DNA of 58,375 nucleotides from Pseudoxanthomonas koreensis. Its GTDB lineage: Bacteria; Pseudomonadota; Gammaproteobacteria; Xanthomonadales; Xanthomonadaceae. The position numbers were made by a program, and so were the translations under genes. The stretch is taken from positions 1-58,375 of the forward strand of contig NZ_PDWM01000018.1 in NCBI RefSeq assembly GCF_010093225.1, read 5' to 3'. Shown here in pieces: positions 28,245 through 40,979 of the stretch (position 1 is its first letter; each line of letters starts with the position of its first letter). The notes under the pieces were generated by a model. That model saw only the letters and a list, made by a program, of their open reading frames with translations, made no database searches and was not told where the DNA came from.

Positions 28245-29603
28245 ATGGCGCAAGCTGGTATCGGCAATCTCGGCAGCGGCCTGGGCAAGTTCACCGAACT
28301 GCGCCAGCGCCTGCTGTTCGTGCTTGGCGCGTTGCTCGTCTACCGCATCGGCTGCTTCGTGCCGGTGCCGGGCGTCAACCCCGATGCCATGCTGTCGATG
28401 ATGCAGGCGCAGGGCGGTGGCATCGTGGACATGTTCAACATGTTCTCGGGTGGCGCCCTGCACCGGTTCAGCATCTTCGCGCTGAACGTGATGCCGTACA
28501 TCTCGGCGTCGATCGTGATGCAGCTGGCCGTGCACATCTTCCCGACGCTGAAGTCGCTGCAGAAGGAAGGCGAGTCCGGCCGTCGCAAGATCACCCAGTT
28601 CTCGCGCATCGGCGCGGTGCTGCTGGCGGTAGTGCAGGGCGGCAGCATCGCCATGGCGCTGCAGAACCAGGTCGCCCCGGGCGGCGTGCCGGTGGTCTAC
28701 ACCCCGGGCATGGGCTTCGTCCTCACCGCGGTCGTGTCGCTGACCGCCGGCACCATCTTCCTGATGTGGCTGGGCGAGCAGGTGACCGAGCGCGGCATCG
28801 GCAACGGCGTGTCGCTGATCATCTTCGCCGGCATCGTCGCCGGCCTGCCGTCGGCGATCATCCAGACGGTCGAGGCTTTCCGCAGCGGCAGCATGAACTT
28901 CCTGGCGCTGCTGCTGATCGTGGTGCTGGTGCTGGCCTTCACCTGGTTCGTGGTGTTCGTCGAGCGCGGCCAGCGCCGGATCACGGTCAACTACGCGCGC
29001 CGCCAGGGCGGTCGCAACGCGTACATGAACCAGACCTCGTTCCTGCCGCTCAAGCTCAACATGTCCGGCGTGATCCCGCCGATCTTCGCCTCCAGCATCC
29101 TGGCGTTCCCGGCCACGCTGAGCATGTGGTCCGGCCAGGCCACTTCGGCCACCTGGCTGCAGCGCTTCTCCAACGCGCTGGCCCCGGGCGAGCCGCTGCA
29201 CATGATCGTGTTCGCCGCGCTGATCACCGGCTTCGCGTTCTTCTACACCGCGCTGGTGTTCAACTCGCAGGAAACCGCGGACAACCTGAAGAAGTCCGGC
29301 GCGCTGATCCCGGGCATCCGCCCCGGCAAGGCCACTGCCGATTACATCGATGGCGTGCTGACCCGGCTGACCGCCGCGGGCGCGGCCTACCTGGTGATCG
29401 TGTGCCTGCTGCCGGAAGTGATGCGTACCCAGCTGCAGACTTCGTTCTACTTCGGCGGCACCTCGCTGCTGATCGTGGTGGTCGTGGTGATGGACTTCAT
29501 CGCCCAGATCCAGGCCCACCTGATGTCGCACCAGTACGAGAGCCTTCTCAAGAAGGCCAACCTCAAGGGCGGTTCCCGCGGCGGCGGTCTGGCCCGGGGC
29601 TGA
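28245..29603 (+). CDS. secY: Preprotein translocase subunit SecY
   Basis: Ten-helix pore of the Sec translocon in the inner membrane. 452 aa, [20 protein letters not shown] start, with the plug region and the conserved cytoplasmic loop region [19 protein letters not shown] (about residues 225-245). It pairs with SecE at 1402-1809. rpmJ, which often follows secY, is absent here. Confidence 0.98.
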   Translation: MAQAGIGNLGSGLGKFTELRQRLLFVLGALLVYRIGCFVPVPGVNPDAMLSMMQAQGGGIVDMFNMFSGGALHRFSIFALNVMPYISASIVMQLAVHIFPTLKSLQKEGESGRRKITQFSRIGAVLLAVVQGGSIAMALQNQVAPGGVPVVYTPGMGFVLTAVVSLTAGTIFLMWLGEQVTERGIGNGVSLIIFAGIVAGLPSAIIQTVEAFRSGSMNFLALLLIVVLVLAFTWFVVFVERGQRRITVNYARRQGGRNAYMNQTSFLPLKLNMSGVIPPIFASSILAFPATLSMWSGQATSATWLQRFSNALAPGEPLHMIVFAALITGFAFFYTALVFNSQETADNLKKSGALIPGIRPGKATADYIDGVLTRLTAAGAAYLVIVCLLPEVMRTQLQTSFYFGGTSLLIVVVVVMDFIAQIQAHLMSHQYESLLKKANLKGGSRGGGLARG

Positions 29604-29825
29604 CCCACGAATACCTCCGGCGGACCCATTCCGCCGAATCCGGCCCGCGGCCGGGTAGACCAAAATGGGCGGCCCGCGCGACGTCTCGCGCGCGGGTGAG
29701 ACGATGCGGTGCCGCGCTGGAGTAGCGCGGCCGGCCCGACCGGGCGACCGGGGAGGCCAGCAGAGTCCGGCGCCGGAGCATGGGCACACTCCCCATGCCG
29801 GGTCCAGGGCCTTCGGGCCGTGGGC

Positions 29826-29854
29826 TTCCATGTAATCCGGGACATTGATAGAAT
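29826..29854 (+). promoter_or_regulatory. Probable promoter of the alpha operon (rpsM)
   Basis: TTCCAT (29826-29831), 17-bp spacer, TAGAAT (29849-29854); start near 29861. Immediately downstream is a small stem-loop GTTCA-CTTT-TGAAC (29860-29873). The 327-bp secY-rpsM gap also holds stem CGGCGGA-CCCAT-TCCGCCG (29618-29636) and no gene. Confidence 0.55.
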
Positions 29855-29930
29855 TCGCAGTTCACTTTTGAACCATTCCTGTCGGGCGTGCCCTGGGCGC
29901 GTGCCGACCCCCAAGTTTGGAGATCGCGTC

Positions 29931-30287
29931 ATGGCGCGTATTGCAGGCGTCAACCTGCCGACCCAGAAGCACGTCTGGGTGGGCTTGCAGAGCATCTACG
30001 GCATCGGCCGTACCCGGTCGAAGAAGGTGTGCGAGGCCGCTGGCGTGGCTTCCTCCACCAAGATCCGCGACCTGTCCGAGCCGGAAGTCGAGCGCCTGCG
30101 CGCCGAGGTCGGCAAGTACATCGTCGAAGGCGACCTGCGTCGCGAAATCGGCATCGCCATCAAGCGTCTGATGGACCTGGGCTGCTACCGCGGCCTGCGC
30201 CATCGTCGCGGCCTGCCCCTGCGCGGCCAGCGCACCCGCACCAATGCCCGCACCCGCAAGGGTCCGCGCAAGGCGATCAGGAAGTAA
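29931..30287 (+). CDS. rpsM: 30S ribosomal protein S13
   Basis: Head protein that touches the P-site tRNA and bridges to the 50S. ATG 29931 ([18 protein letters not shown]), 118 aa, with the C-terminal basic tail [20 protein letters not shown]. Confidence 0.98.
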   Translation: MARIAGVNLPTQKHVWVGLQSIYGIGRTRSKKVCEAAGVASSTKIRDLSEPEVERLRAEVGKYIVEGDLRREIGIAIKRLMDLGCYRGLRHRRGLPLRGQRTRTNARTRKGPRKAIRK

Positions 30288-30293
30288 ACGACC

Positions 30294-30686
30294 ATGGCAA
30301 AGCCGGCAGCAGCCAAGACCAAGAAGAAGATCAAGCGCGTCGTCACCGACGGCATCGCGCATGTCCACGCTTCTTTCAACAACACCATCGTGACCATCAC
30401 CGACCGCCAGGGCAACGCGCTGTCGTGGGCGACTTCGGGCGGCGCGGGCTTCCGCGGTTCGCGCAAGTCCACCCCGTTCGCCGCCCAGGTGGCCGCCGAG
30501 AAGGCCGGCAAGGCCGCCCTCGACTATGGTGTGAAGTCGCTTGAAGTCCGCATCAAGGGCCCGGGCCCGGGCCGCGAGTCGGCCGTCCGCTCGCTCAACA
30601 ACGTGGGCTACAAGATCACCAACATCATCGACGTGACGCCAATCCCGCACAACGGGTGCCGTCCGCCGAAGAAGCGTCGCGTCTAA
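30294..30686 (+). CDS. rpsK: 30S ribosomal protein S11
   Basis: Platform protein near the mRNA exit. 130 aa; [20 protein letters not shown] and the C-terminal [15 protein letters not shown] with the conserved Asn-Gly that can isomerise. Confidence 0.98.
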   Translation: MAKPAAAKTKKKIKRVVTDGIAHVHASFNNTIVTITDRQGNALSWATSGGAGFRGSRKSTPFAAQVAAEKAGKAALDYGVKSLEVRIKGPGPGRESAVRSLNNVGYKITNIIDVTPIPHNGCRPPKKRRV

Positions 30687-30701
30687 GGGAGCGATAAGAC
30701 A

Positions 30702-31331
30702 ATGGCTCGTTACATCGGTCCCACCTGTAAGCTCGCGCGCCGCGAAGGCGCCGACCTGTCGCTCAAGAGCCCGGGCCGCGCGCTCGACTCCAAGTGCAAG
30801 CTGGAGCAGAAGCCCGGCCAGCACGGCGCCACCGCGCGCAAGGGCAAGCTGTCCGACTACGCCACCCAGCTGCGCGAGAAGCAGAAGGTCAAGCGTATCT
30901 ACGGCCTGCTGGAGCGCCAGTTCCGCAACTACTACAAGAAGGCCTCGACCAAGAAGGGCAACACCGGCGAGAACCTGCTGCAGCTGCTGGAAACCCGCCT
31001 GGACAACGTCGTCTATCGCATGGGTTTCGCGGTGACCCGCCCGTCGGCCCGCCAGTTGGTCAGCCACCGTGGCGTGCTGGTCAACGGCAAGCCGGTGAAC
31101 CTGCCCTCGTACCAGGTCAAGGCCGGCGACGCGATCGCCCTGTCCGAGAAGGCGCAGAAGCAGTTGCGCGTCCAGGAGGCCCTGACCGTCGCCGAGCAGC
31201 ACGACATCACCCCGTCGTGGGTCGAGGTCGACTCGAAGAAGTTCGCTGGCGTGTTCAAGGCCGTGCCCGACCGGGCCGACCTGCCGGCTGACATCAACGA
31301 AGCGCTGATCGTCGAGTTGTACTCGAAGTAA
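30702..31331 (+). CDS. rpsD: 30S ribosomal protein S4
   Basis: Primary binder of 16S rRNA, fidelity protein, and in E. coli the repressor of the alpha operon. 209 aa; [20 protein letters not shown] and the S4 domain with [17 protein letters not shown]. Full length. Confidence 0.98.
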   Translation: MARYIGPTCKLARREGADLSLKSPGRALDSKCKLEQKPGQHGATARKGKLSDYATQLREKQKVKRIYGLLERQFRNYYKKASTKKGNTGENLLQLLETRLDNVVYRMGFAVTRPSARQLVSHRGVLVNGKPVNLPSYQVKAGDAIALSEKAQKQLRVQEALTVAEQHDITPSWVEVDSKKFAGVFKAVPDRADLPADINEALIVELYSK

Positions 31332-31488
31332 CAGTGGCAGGCTGCCGCGCCCACCCGGGCGCGGCGCCGTATTCCACGCCCCGGCCGGAACGCGTTGCCC
31401 CGCCTTCCGGCCGTCCCCGGATGACGGGGCCACAAGCCAGAGCCGGCGGTTCCCCTGATCGTCGGCTCACTGCAGGAGAATCCGCAAC

Positions 31489-32487
31489 ATGACGGTTACC
31501 GCCAACCAGGTCCTGCGTCCCCGCGGACCGCAGATCGAACGCCTCACCGACAATCGCGCCAAGATCGTGATCGAACCGCTCGAGCGTGGCTACGGCCACA
31601 CCCTGGGCAACGCGCTGCGCCGCGTCCTGCTGTCCTCGATCCCCGGCTTCGCGATCACCGAGGTCGAGATCGACGGCGTGCTGCACGAGTACACCACGGT
31701 CGAAGGCCTGCAGGAGGACGTGCTGGAAGTCCTGCTGAACCTGAAGGACGTCGCCATCCGCATGCACAACGGCGACAGCTCCACCCTGACCCTGTCCAGG
31801 CAGGGCCCGGGCGTGGTCACCGCCGGCGACATCAAGACCGACCACAACGTCGAGATCCTCAACGTCGACCACGTGATCTGCCACCTGACCAAGGACACGG
31901 CGCTGAACATGCGCCTGAAGATCGAGCGCGGCTTCGGCTACCAGCCGGCCACCTCGCGCCGCCATCCGGACGAAGAGACCCGTGCGATCGGCCGCCTGGT
32001 GCTGGACGCCTCGTTCTCGCCGGTCCGCCGCGTCGCCTACGCGGTGGAAGCCGCGCGCGTCGAGCAGCGCACCGACCTGGACAAGCTGGTCCTGGACATC
32101 GAGACCAACGGCACGATCGACGCCGAGGAGGCCGTGCGCACCGCTGCCGACATCCTCAGCGACCAGCTGTCGGTGTTCGGCGATTTCACCCACCGCGATC
32201 GTGGCGCCGCCAAGGCGGCCCCGACCGGCGTGGATCCGGTGCTGCTGCGTCCGATCGACGACCTCGAGCTGACCGTGCGTTCGGCCAACTGCCTCAAGGC
32301 CGAGAGCATCTACTACATCGGCGACCTGATCCAGAAGACCGAGGTCGAGCTGCTCAAGACCCCGAACCTGGGCAAGAAGTCGCTCACCGAGATCAAGGAA
32401 GTCCTCGCCCAGCGCGGCCTGTCCCTCGGCATGAAGCTCGAGAACTGGCCGCCGGCCGGCGTTGCCGCCCACGGCATGCTTGGCTAA
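31489..32487 (+). CDS. rpoA: DNA-directed RNA polymerase subunit alpha
   Basis: Assembly platform of RNA polymerase; its C-terminal domain reads UP elements and contacts activators. 332 aa: N-terminal domain with [19 protein letters not shown] (about residue 30), a linker near 235-248, and CTD with [15 protein letters not shown] and [16 protein letters not shown]. Its 157-bp leader contains stem GCCGCGCCC-ACCC-GGGCGCGGC (31344-31365). Confidence 0.98.
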   Translation: MTVTANQVLRPRGPQIERLTDNRAKIVIEPLERGYGHTLGNALRRVLLSSIPGFAITEVEIDGVLHEYTTVEGLQEDVLEVLLNLKDVAIRMHNGDSSTLTLSRQGPGVVTAGDIKTDHNVEILNVDHVICHLTKDTALNMRLKIERGFGYQPATSRRHPDEETRAIGRLVLDASFSPVRRVAYAVEAARVEQRTDLDKLVLDIETNGTIDAEEAVRTAADILSDQLSVFGDFTHRDRGAAKAAPTGVDPVLLRPIDDLELTVRSANCLKAESIYYIGDLIQKTEVELLKTPNLGKKSLTEIKEVLAQRGLSLGMKLENWPPAGVAAHGMLG

Positions 32488-32502
32488 GAGAAGCGACACC
32501 GT

Positions 32503-32557
32503 TCCCGCATCCACCGCGATGCGGGAGCGTCAAAGCGCCGACGGGCCCTCAGGCCCG
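32503..32557 (+). promoter_or_regulatory. Two hairpins in the rpoA-rplQ gap
   Basis: TCCCGCATC-CACCGC-GATGCGGGA (32503-32526) and CGGGCC-CTCA-GGCCCG (32542-32557), neither with a T-run. They lie in the 188-bp gap and may tune rplQ output or mRNA stability relative to rpoA. Confidence 0.45.
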
Positions 32558-32675
32558 CGGCGACTCCCCGGCAAGGGAACGCCGGATCGGGCCAGCGCAG
32601 TCCAAAGCTCCAGCGCCAGGATGGCGACAGCGAACCACAACGATCCACCATTGAATCGATAAAGGACACACCGTC

Positions 32676-33047
32676 ATGCGCCACCAGAAAGCCGGCCGCA
32701 AGTTCAGCCGCACCAGTGCCCACCGCGAAGCGATGTTCAAGAACATGGCCGCCTCGCTGTTCAAGCACGAACTGATCAAGACCACCCTGCCCAAGGCCAA
32801 GGAACTGCGCCGCGTCGCCGAGCCGCTGATCACCCTGGGCAAGGTCGACAGCGTCGCCAACCGCCGCCTGGCCTTCGCGCGCCTGCGCGACAAGGAAGCG
32901 GTGGGCAACCTGTTCACCGTACTGGGCCCGCGCTACCAGGCCCGCCCGGGCGGCTACCTGCGCATCCTCAAGTGCGGTTTCCGCGCCGGCGACAACGCGC
33001 CGATGGCGTACGTCGAGCTGGTCGACCGCCCGCAGGCGGCCGAGTAA
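32676..33047 (+). CDS. rplQ: 50S ribosomal protein L17
   Basis: Tunnel-exit protein. 123 aa; [20 protein letters not shown] start and C-terminal [14 protein letters not shown]. Last gene of the alpha operon and of the ribosomal block. Confidence 0.98.
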   Translation: MRHQKAGRKFSRTSAHREAMFKNMAASLFKHELIKTTLPKAKELRRVAEPLITLGKVDSVANRRLAFARLRDKEAVGNLFTVLGPRYQARPGGYLRILKCGFRAGDNAPMAYVELVDRPQAAE

Positions 33048-33080
33048 GCCACGCCGGCCGCCCTGTGGCGGCAACGTGAA

Positions 33081-33111
33081 CGGAAACCCCGGCCCGCGCC
33101 GGGGTTTTCCG
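33081..33111. terminator. Intrinsic terminator closing the ribosomal block
   Basis: Stem CCCCGGC (33087-33093) with GCCGGGG (33098-33104) around CCGC, extended by AAA/TTT pairs on both sides and ending TTTTCCG. The A-run on the left makes it work in both directions. Confidence 0.9.
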
Positions 33112-33199
33112 TTTCAGGCGCCACCATCGCTACGCGCGGGGGCCGCGGATGCGGAATAATCGACCGCATCCTTCCACTGTCCCCGGGTCCGACCCGCCG

Positions 33200-33718
33200 A
33201 TGAATCCCTTCCGCTGGAGTTTCCGCGCGCAGTTCCTCGCCGGCTTCCTCGGCTGCGCCGCGCTGCTGTCCTACGCGATCTACACCCAGCTCTACCAGGG
33301 CCTGGAGCCGTGCCCGCTGTGCATCTTCCAGCGCATGGCCTATGCGGCGCTGGCAGTGGTGTTCCTGATTGGCGGCCTGCATGCGCCACGGGCCATGGGC
33401 GGGCGGCGCTTCTACGGTGGCCTGGTCGCGCTGGCCTCGCTGGTTGGCATCGGCATCGCCGGTCGCCACGTCTGGCTGCAGCTGCTGCCCAAGGGCACCG
33501 CGCCTTCGTGCGGGCCGCCTCTCTCGTTCCTGCAGGAGACGCTGGGCCCGATGGAACTTGTGCGCAAGGTGCTCACCGGCACCGGCGACTGCGGCACCGT
33601 CGACTGGACCCTGTTCGGCCTGAGCATGCCGGTGTGGAGCCTGATCGGCTTCGTGCTGCTGGCGGGCTGGGGCCTGTACGCCGCGTTCAGGCGGCGCAAG
33701 GGCCGCAACCGGCTCTGA
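33200..33718 (+). CDS. dsbB: Disulfide bond formation protein DsbB
   Basis: Inner-membrane protein that reoxidises periplasmic DsbA and passes electrons to quinone. 172 aa from ATG 33200 (MNPFRWSFRAQF). Four hydrophobic helices are visible. The two redox pairs are C38-C41 (EPCPLC) in the first periplasmic loop and C104/C131 in the second, exactly the DsbB plan. An upstream ATG would add a non-conserved proline-rich stretch. Confidence 0.95.
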   Translation: MNPFRWSFRAQFLAGFLGCAALLSYAIYTQLYQGLEPCPLCIFQRMAYAALAVVFLIGGLHAPRAMGGRRFYGGLVALASLVGIGIAGRHVWLQLLPKGTAPSCGPPLSFLQETLGPMELVRKVLTGTGDCGTVDWTLFGLSMPVWSLIGFVLLAGWGLYAAFRRRKGRNRL

Positions 33719-33756
33719 CCGGCAACGCATTCCGTTATCCCCCACACGAGTCCCCC

Positions 33757-35151
33757 ATGAGCACGCCCGAACGCACCCTGCATCCCGTCACGCTCGCCGA
33801 AGGCTGGTCGCCGGAAAGCTGGCGCGGCAAGCCGGCGTTGCAGTTGCCGCAGTACCCGGATGCCGGCGCCCTGGAGGCGGCCCTTGCCGAGCTGCGCCAG
33901 CTGCCGCCACTGGTGACCTCGTGGGAGATCTTCGCACTGAAGAAGCAGATCGCCGAGGCACAGGAAGGCAAGCGCTTCCTGCTTCAGGGCGGCGACTGCG
34001 CCGAGAACTTCGCCGACTGCGAGTCGGGCACCATTTCCAACCGGCTCAAGGTGCTGCTGCAGATGAGCCTGGTGCTGGTCCACGGCCTGCGCCTGCCGGT
34101 GGTTCGCGTGGGCCGCTTCGCCGGCCAGTACGCCAAGCCGCGCTCGGCCGACATGGAGACGCGCGGCGAGGTCAGCCTGCCCAGCTACCGCGGCGACGTG
34201 GTCAACGGGCCGGAGTTCACCGCCGCCGCGCGCGTGCCCGATCCGCGGCGCATGCTCACCGCGCACGCGCGTTCGGCGATGACCATGAACTTTGTCCGCG
34301 CGCTGATCGACGGCGGCTTCGCCGACCTGCACCACCCCGAGTACTGGAACCTGAGCTGGGTCGGCTGCTCGCCGCTGGCCGAGGACTACCAGGAGATGGT
34401 GAATTCGATCGGCGATGCGGTGCGCTTCATGGAGACGCTGGCCGGCGCGGAGGTCCACAACCTCAACCGGATCGACTTCTACACCTCGCACGAGGCGCTG
34501 CTGCTGCCGTACGAAGCCGCGCTGACCCGGCAGGTGCCCAGGCAGTGGGGCTGGTTCAACCTGTCCACGCACTATCCCTGGATCGGCATGCGCACCGCGG
34601 CGCTGGACGGGGCGCACGTGGAGTATTTCCGCGGCATCCGCAACCCGATCGCGATCAAGGTCGGACCGTCGGTGCAGCCGGACCAGCTGCTGCGCCTGAT
34701 GGATGCGCTCAACCCGGATGACGAGCCGGGCCGGCTGACTTTCATCCACCGCATGGGCGCGGGCCAGGTCGCCGAGAGGCTGCCGCCGCTGCTGGAGGCG
34801 GTGCGCCGCGACGGCCGCCGCGTGCTGTGGGTGTGCGACGCCATGCACGGCAATACCGAGAGCACCACCAACGGCTACAAGACCCGGCGCTTCGCCAACA
34901 TCCTGGCCGAGGTGGAGCAGTCGTTCGACCTGCACGCGGCCGCGGGCACGCGCCTGGGGGGCGTGCACCTGGAGCTGACCGGCGAGGACGTCACCGAATG
35001 CACCGGCGGCGCGCGCGAACTGACCGAGGCGGACCTGGAGCGGGCTTACCGTTCCAGCGTGGACCCGCGGCTGAACTACGAGCAGTCGCTGGAGATCGCG
35101 ATGGCGATCGTGCGCAAGCAGGGCCAGCGCAAGGGCGACGCGCGGGCCTGA
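33757..35151 (+). CDS. aroG: Class II 3-deoxy-7-phosphoheptulonate synthase (DAHP synthase)
   Basis: First step of the shikimate pathway: phosphoenolpyruvate plus erythrose 4-phosphate to DAHP. 464 aa of the plant/microbial type II family, recognised by FLLQGGDCAENFADC, RVGRFAGQYAKPRS and RLTFIHRMGAG. ATG at 33757 (MSTPERTLHPVT). Class II enzymes differ from the E. coli AroFGH type; the symbol is a convenience. A 7-bp hairpin (35159-35177) separates it from the convergent amidase gene. Confidence 0.95.
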   Translation: MSTPERTLHPVTLAEGWSPESWRGKPALQLPQYPDAGALEAALAELRQLPPLVTSWEIFALKKQIAEAQEGKRFLLQGGDCAENFADCESGTISNRLKVLLQMSLVLVHGLRLPVVRVGRFAGQYAKPRSADMETRGEVSLPSYRGDVVNGPEFTAAARVPDPRRMLTAHARSAMTMNFVRALIDGGFADLHHPEYWNLSWVGCSPLAEDYQEMVNSIGDAVRFMETLAGAEVHNLNRIDFYTSHEALLLPYEAALTRQVPRQWGWFNLSTHYPWIGMRTAALDGAHVEYFRGIRNPIAIKVGPSVQPDQLLRLMDALNPDDEPGRLTFIHRMGAGQVAERLPPLLEAVRRDGRRVLWVCDAMHGNTESTTNGYKTRRFANILAEVEQSFDLHAAAGTRLGGVHLELTGEDVTECTGGARELTEADLERAYRSSVDPRLNYEQSLEIAMAIVRKQGQRKGDARA

Positions 35152-35190
35152 GGCCGCGGGACGCCGCACGGGCGTCCGCCATGGCTGGCT

Positions 35191-36840
35191 TCAATGCGCC
35201 GCGTGCGCCGGCGCGCCTGCCGCCGCCGGCGACTCGACGCTGGCGCGGAACGTGGGCGGGCGGCGCGCGCGGGTGAGCTGCTCGTAGGCGTGGCCGATCC
35301 GCAGCAGCCGCGCCTCGCTCCAGGCCGGGCCGATGAACACCAGTCCGAGCGGCAACCCGTTGCTGTGGCCCATCGGCACGGTCAGCGCCGGATAGCCGGC
35401 GACCGCCGCGGCGCCGTAGCCGTCGCCGGGGAAGGTGTCGCCATGCGCGGGATCCAGCGGCCAGGCGACGCCGGTGGTGGGCGCCACCAGCACGTCCAGT
35501 TGTTGCGCCCGCAGCGCCGCATCGATGCCTTCGGGGCCGGCCAGCCGGCGCGCGCGCGTGCGCGCCGCGATGTACGCCGGCGAGGCCAGGCCCGGGCGCG
35601 TTGCGGCCTGTTCGAACAGTTCCTGGCCGAACAGCGGCATGACCCGGTTGGCGTGGCGCCGGTTCCAGTCGATCAGTTCGCCCAGGTTGCGCAGCGGCGC
35701 CTGGCGCCGGCCCAGGTAGCGCTCCAGCGATGGGCCGAACTCGGACAGCAGTACCTCGCGCTCGTCGGCGTCCCACTGGCCCTCGGTGGGGATCCGGGCC
35801 TGGACCACGATCGCGCCGGCCTCGCGCAGGGCCGCGACGGCGCGCGTGGTCGCCGCGGCCACTTCCGGCGAGATCGCCAGCTTGTCCTGCAGCAGGCCGA
35901 TGCGCACGCCACGCAGGCTGCTGTCGCGCAGGCGCGCGGCGTAGTCGAAGGTGGTGAGCGCGCTGTTGTCGGCGGTGGCCGGGTCGGCCGGGTCGCGGCC
36001 GGCGATGGCGGCCAGCAGCAGCGCGGCGTCCTCGACGGTGCGGGTCATCGGGCCGGCGGTGTCCTGGCTGCTGGAGATCGGCACGATGCCGTCGCGGCTG
36101 ACCAGGCCGACCGTCGGCTTGAGCCCGACCAGCCCGTTCACCGCCGCCGGGCAGAGAATGCTGCCATCGGTCTCGGTGCCGATGCCGACCGCGCCCAGGT
36201 TGGCCGCCACCGCCACCGCGGTGCCGGAACTGGAGCCGCAGGGCGACCGGTCCAGGGCGTAGGGGTTGCGGGTCTGGCCGCGCACCGAACTCCAGCCGGA
36301 GGTGGAACGGGTGGAGCGGAAGTTCGCCCATTCGCTCAGGTTGGTCTTGCCCAGGATCACCGCGCCGGCCTCGCGCAGCCGGCTCACCAGGAAGGCGTCG
36401 GTGCCCGGGCGGAAGTCGGCCAGGGCCAGCGAGCCGGCACTGGTGGCCATGGGCGCGGCGTCGATGTTGTCCTTGAGCAGGACCGGGATGCCGTGCAGCG
36501 GCCCGCGCACGCGGCCGGCGGCGCGCTCGGCATCCAGCGTGCTGGCCTCGCTGCGCGCGAGCGGGTTGAGTTCGATGATGGCGTTGAGCCGGGGCCCGTT
36601 GCGGTCCAGGGCGATGATCCGCGCCAGGTAGGCCTGGACCAGCGCATGGCTGCTGGTCTCGCCGCGCTCCATCGCCGCCTGCAGTTCCGCGATGTCGGCT
36701 TCGGCGTAGGGGAAGGCGGCTGCCGCGGCGGGCGCGACGGCTGCCTGCGCCGGCGGCGCCGGCACGGCAGGATCCTCGCGGCGGCAACCCGCTGCGCCTG
36801 TGCACAGCAGCGCGACCGCCAGCAGTGCGAGCAGACGCAT
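35191..36840 (-). CDS. Exported amidase of the amidase-signature family
   Basis: Ser-cisSer-Lys amidase, substrate unknown. 549 aa. Start chosen at 36840 ([19 protein letters not shown]) because it opens a signal peptide and follows a GGGAAG-like site; an earlier ATG lengthens the N-terminus by 19 residues. Cys19 could be a lipidation site, although AAGC is an imperfect lipobox. Catalytic residues are Lys123 (PVLLKDN), the cis-Ser in CGSSSG (203-205) and nucleophile Ser227 in GTETDGSI. A Pro/Ala-rich linker at 24-42 follows the signal. Secretion makes GatA-like tRNA amidation unlikely. Confidence 0.92.
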   Translation of the reverse strand: MRLLALLAVALLCTGAAGCRREDPAVPAPPAQAAVAPAAAAAFPYAEADIAELQAAMERGETSSHALVQAYLARIIALDRNGPRLNAIIELNPLARSEASTLDAERAAGRVRGPLHGIPVLLKDNIDAAPMATSAGSLALADFRPGTDAFLVSRLREAGAVILGKTNLSEWANFRSTRSTSGWSSVRGQTRNPYALDRSPCGSSSGTAVAVAANLGAVGIGTETDGSILCPAAVNGLVGLKPTVGLVSRDGIVPISSSQDTAGPMTRTVEDAALLLAAIAGRDPADPATADNSALTTFDYAARLRDSSLRGVRIGLLQDKLAISPEVAAATTRAVAALREAGAIVVQARIPTEGQWDADEREVLLSEFGPSLERYLGRRQAPLRNLGELIDWNRRHANRVMPLFGQELFEQAATRPGLASPAYIAARTRARRLAGPEGIDAALRAQQLDVLVAPTTGVAWPLDPAHGDTFPGDGYGAAAVAGYPALTVPMGHSNGLPLGLVFIGPAWSEARLLRIGHAYEQLTRARRPPTFRASVESPAAAGAPAHAAH

Positions 36841-36920
36841 GCCTTGCTTCCCCACGGCGACGGGGCCGAGGCTACCGCCGGTGGCGGCGGTTGGCAAACC
36901 GCCGCGGGGAGGGATGGTGC

Positions 36921-38765
<1,845 letters not shown>

Positions 38766-38860
38766 GGATTCTGGGATCGGATCGCGTGGGATCGAAAAAG
38801 CGCACCCGGATACCCCCTTCGAAGGGGCAGGGCGCGAGGGGTGGACGGAAGGAAGCGCGC

Positions 38861-38867
38861 TATTATA
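38861..38867. promoter_or_regulatory. Overlapping -10 elements of typA and ppiB
   Basis: The minus strand reads a perfect TATAAT (38867-38862), about 97 bp before typA. The plus strand reads TATTAT (38861-38866), 42 bp before ppiB. No matching -35 is evident on either strand. Confidence 0.4.
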
Positions 38868-38907
38868 GCCGGTCAACCGCCCGGTCCGGGCACCTGGAGC
38901 TGAATAC

Positions 38908-39402
38908 ATGAGCCTGATCGCCACCTTCGACACCGCCCGCGGCCCGATCCGGGTCGAGCTGCTGCCCGAGAAGGCGCCGCTGACCGTGGCCAATTTCGTC
39001 AACCTGGCCAGGCGCGGCTTCTACGACGGCCTGAATTTCCACCGGGTGATCCCGGATTTCATGGTCCAGGGCGGCTGCCCGGAAGGTTCCGGCCGCGGTG
39101 GCCCGGGCTACCGCTTCGAGGACGAGACCGGCAATGGCGTGGCCCACGAGCGCGGCGTGCTGTCCATGGCCAACGCCGGCCCGAACACCAATGGCAGCCA
39201 GTTCTTCATCACCCACGTGGCTACCCCGTGGCTGGACGGGCGCCATACCGTGTTCGGCAAGGTGGTCGAGGGCCTGGACGTGGTCGATGCCGTCGCCCAG
39301 GGTGATGCGATCAACTCGGTGAAGATCGAGGGCGATGCCGAGGCGGTGCTGGCGGCCAAGGCCGACCGCGTCGCCGAGTGGAACCGCCACCTCAGCGCCT
39401 GA
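38908..39402 (+). CDS. ppiB: Cyclophilin-type peptidyl-prolyl cis-trans isomerase
   Basis: Cytoplasmic proline isomerase. 164 aa with no signal peptide, so the PpiB rather than the PpiA type. Active-site motifs [14 protein letters not shown] and [18 protein letters not shown] are intact. A 9-bp hairpin GGGCCGGCC-GTGC-GGCCGGCCC (39415-39436) lies just downstream, without a T-run. Confidence 0.95.
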   Translation: MSLIATFDTARGPIRVELLPEKAPLTVANFVNLARRGFYDGLNFHRVIPDFMVQGGCPEGSGRGGPGYRFEDETGNGVAHERGVLSMANAGPNTNGSQFFITHVATPWLDGRHTVFGKVVEGLDVVDAVAQGDAINSVKIEGDAEAVLAAKADRVAEWNRHLSA

Positions 39403-39490
39403 TCCTCGCAGGCAGGGCCGGCCGTGCGGCCGGCCCGCGGCGCAGCGGACTGTTGCAGCCATGGGGGGCGCCGGTCGGCAAGGGGGCGGA

Positions 39491-39499
39491 TGGTAGAAT
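39491..39499 (+). promoter_or_regulatory. Extended -10 promoter of the glutaredoxin-like gene
   Basis: TGGTAGAAT: TAGAAT at 39494-39499 with TGn extension; start about 39506, leaving a 31-nt leader before the ATG at 39537. No clear -35. Confidence 0.5.
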
Positions 39500-39536
39500 C
39501 GCCGGCTCCCGACGACCGGCTCGCGACGACGGACCC

Positions 39537-39896
39537 ATGCGCATCCTCGGCTTCCTGATGATCCTCGGCCTGGCCGGCGGCCTGTTCGCCTGGTGGTCGA
39601 AGGCCCGCGTGCCGGAACTGCATCCCGACGACCCGCGCCTGGCCACCGGCGAGCAGGGCATCGTGATGCTCGCCGCGGAGTGGTGCGGCTACTGCAGGAA
39701 ACAGCAGGGCGATTTCGAGCGCGCCGGCGTGCGCTACCGCGTCCTCGACATCGACCAGGACGACGGCGATCGGGCGATGCGCGCACTGGGTACCCGTGGC
39801 GTACCGGTGACCGTGATCGGCCAGGCGGTGGTCCGCGGCTACGACACCGCCGCATTGGACCAAAGACTGGGTCCGCTGGGCTACGACGTCTATTAA
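39537..39896 (+). CDS. Membrane-anchored glutaredoxin-like protein
   Basis: Thioredoxin-fold protein of 119 aa. Residues 2-20 form one membrane helix ([18 protein letters not shown]). The redox site is C50-G-Y-C53 and the cis-proline is Pro90 in RGVPVTVIG. The soluble domain is likely periplasmic with the N-terminal anchor, but topology is not certain. It may reduce envelope disulfides, a counterpart to dsbB about 6 kb away. A hairpin GCCGGC-CCGC-GCCGGC (39910-39925) follows. Confidence 0.85.
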   Translation: MRILGFLMILGLAGGLFAWWSKARVPELHPDDPRLATGEQGIVMLAAEWCGYCRKQQGDFERAGVRYRVLDIDQDDGDRAMRALGTRGVPVTVIGQAVVRGYDTAALDQRLGPLGYDVY

Positions 39897-39975
39897 CCTG
39901 CGCGGCAGCGCCGGCCCGCGCCGGCCCCGCCACGCACCCCCGTTTCCGCAACACCCAACGAAGGACATCCCCACG

Positions 39976-40959
39976 ATGAAGACCCCCGTTCGAGTTGCCG
40001 TCACCGGCGCGGCCGGCCAGATCGGCTACGCCCTGCTGTTCCGCATCGCCTCCGGCGAGATGCTGGGCAAGGACCAGCCGGTGATCCTGCAGCTGCTGGA
40101 ACTGCCGCTGGACAAGGCCCAGGCCGCGCTGAAGGGCGTGATCATGGAGCTGGAGGACTGCGCGTTTCCGCTGCTGGCCGGCATCGTCGGCACCGACGAC
40201 CCGGAAGTGGCGTTCAAGGACGCCGACGTGGCCCTGCTGGTCGGCGCGCGTCCGCGCGGCCCGGGCATGGAGCGCAAGGATCTGCTGCTGGAGAACGCGA
40301 AGATCTTCACCGCCCAGGGCGCGGCGCTGAACAAGGTCGCCAGCCGCGACGTCAAGGTGCTGGTGGTCGGCAACCCGGCCAACACCAATGCCTACATCGC
40401 GATGAAGTCCGCGCCGGACCTCAAGCCCGAAAACTTCACCGCGATGCTGCGCCTGGACCACAACCGCGCGCTGAGCCAGCTGGCCAGCAAGGCCGGCGTG
40501 GCCGTGGGCGATATCGAGAAGCTGGTGGTGTGGGGCAACCACAGCCCGACCATGTACCCGGACTACCGTTTCGCCACCGCCGGCGGCGTGTCGCTGAAGG
40601 ACAAGATCGACGACGCCGACTGGAACGCCAACGAATTCATCCCGAAGGTGGGCAAGCGCGGCGCCGCGATCATCGAGGCGCGCGGCCTGTCCTCGGCCGC
40701 CTCGGCCGCCAATGCCGCCATCGACCACGTCCGCGACTGGGTGCTGGGCAGCAACGGCAAGTGGGTGACGATGGGCGTGCCGTCCGACGGTTCCTACGGC
40801 ATCCCCGAGGGCGTGATCTTCGGCGTGGCGGTGACCACCGAGAACGGCAAGTACACCCGGATCAAGGACCTGCCGGTCGACGCCTTCAGCCAGGCCGCGA
40901 TCGACAAGACTTTGGCCGAGCTGGAAGAAGAGCGCGCCGGCGTGGCGCACCTGCTCTGA
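39976..40959 (+). CDS. mdh: Malate dehydrogenase (NAD-dependent)
   Basis: Oxidises malate to oxaloacetate in the TCA cycle. 327 aa of the cytosolic-like MDH group. Dinucleotide loop [13 protein letters not shown] near residue 9, substrate arginines in [15 protein letters not shown], and the catalytic His in [12 protein letters not shown] (about residue 188). Oxaloacetate made here feeds citrate and methylcitrate synthases, which links it to the prp genes downstream. Confidence 0.97.
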   Translation: MKTPVRVAVTGAAGQIGYALLFRIASGEMLGKDQPVILQLLELPLDKAQAALKGVIMELEDCAFPLLAGIVGTDDPEVAFKDADVALLVGARPRGPGMERKDLLLENAKIFTAQGAALNKVASRDVKVLVVGNPANTNAYIAMKSAPDLKPENFTAMLRLDHNRALSQLASKAGVAVGDIEKLVVWGNHSPTMYPDYRFATAGGVSLKDKIDDADWNANEFIPKVGKRGAAIIEARGLSSAASAANAAIDHVRDWVLGSNGKWVTMGVPSDGSYGIPEGVIFGVAVTTENGKYTRIKDLPVDAFSQAAIDKTLAELEEERAGVAHLL

Positions 40960-40979
40960 TCCACGGCGGTATGCGATGC

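Noticed and set aside
36884-36905. Hairpin GCGGCGGTT-GGCA-AACCGCCGC as terminator of typA
   Set aside because: Stem is good but neither strand has a T-run, so I did not list it as a terminator; it may still matter.
38766-39002. 79-residue N-terminal extension of TypA
   Set aside because: It runs across the intergenic region and into ppiB on the other strand; TypA proteins begin at the [11 protein letters not shown] position.
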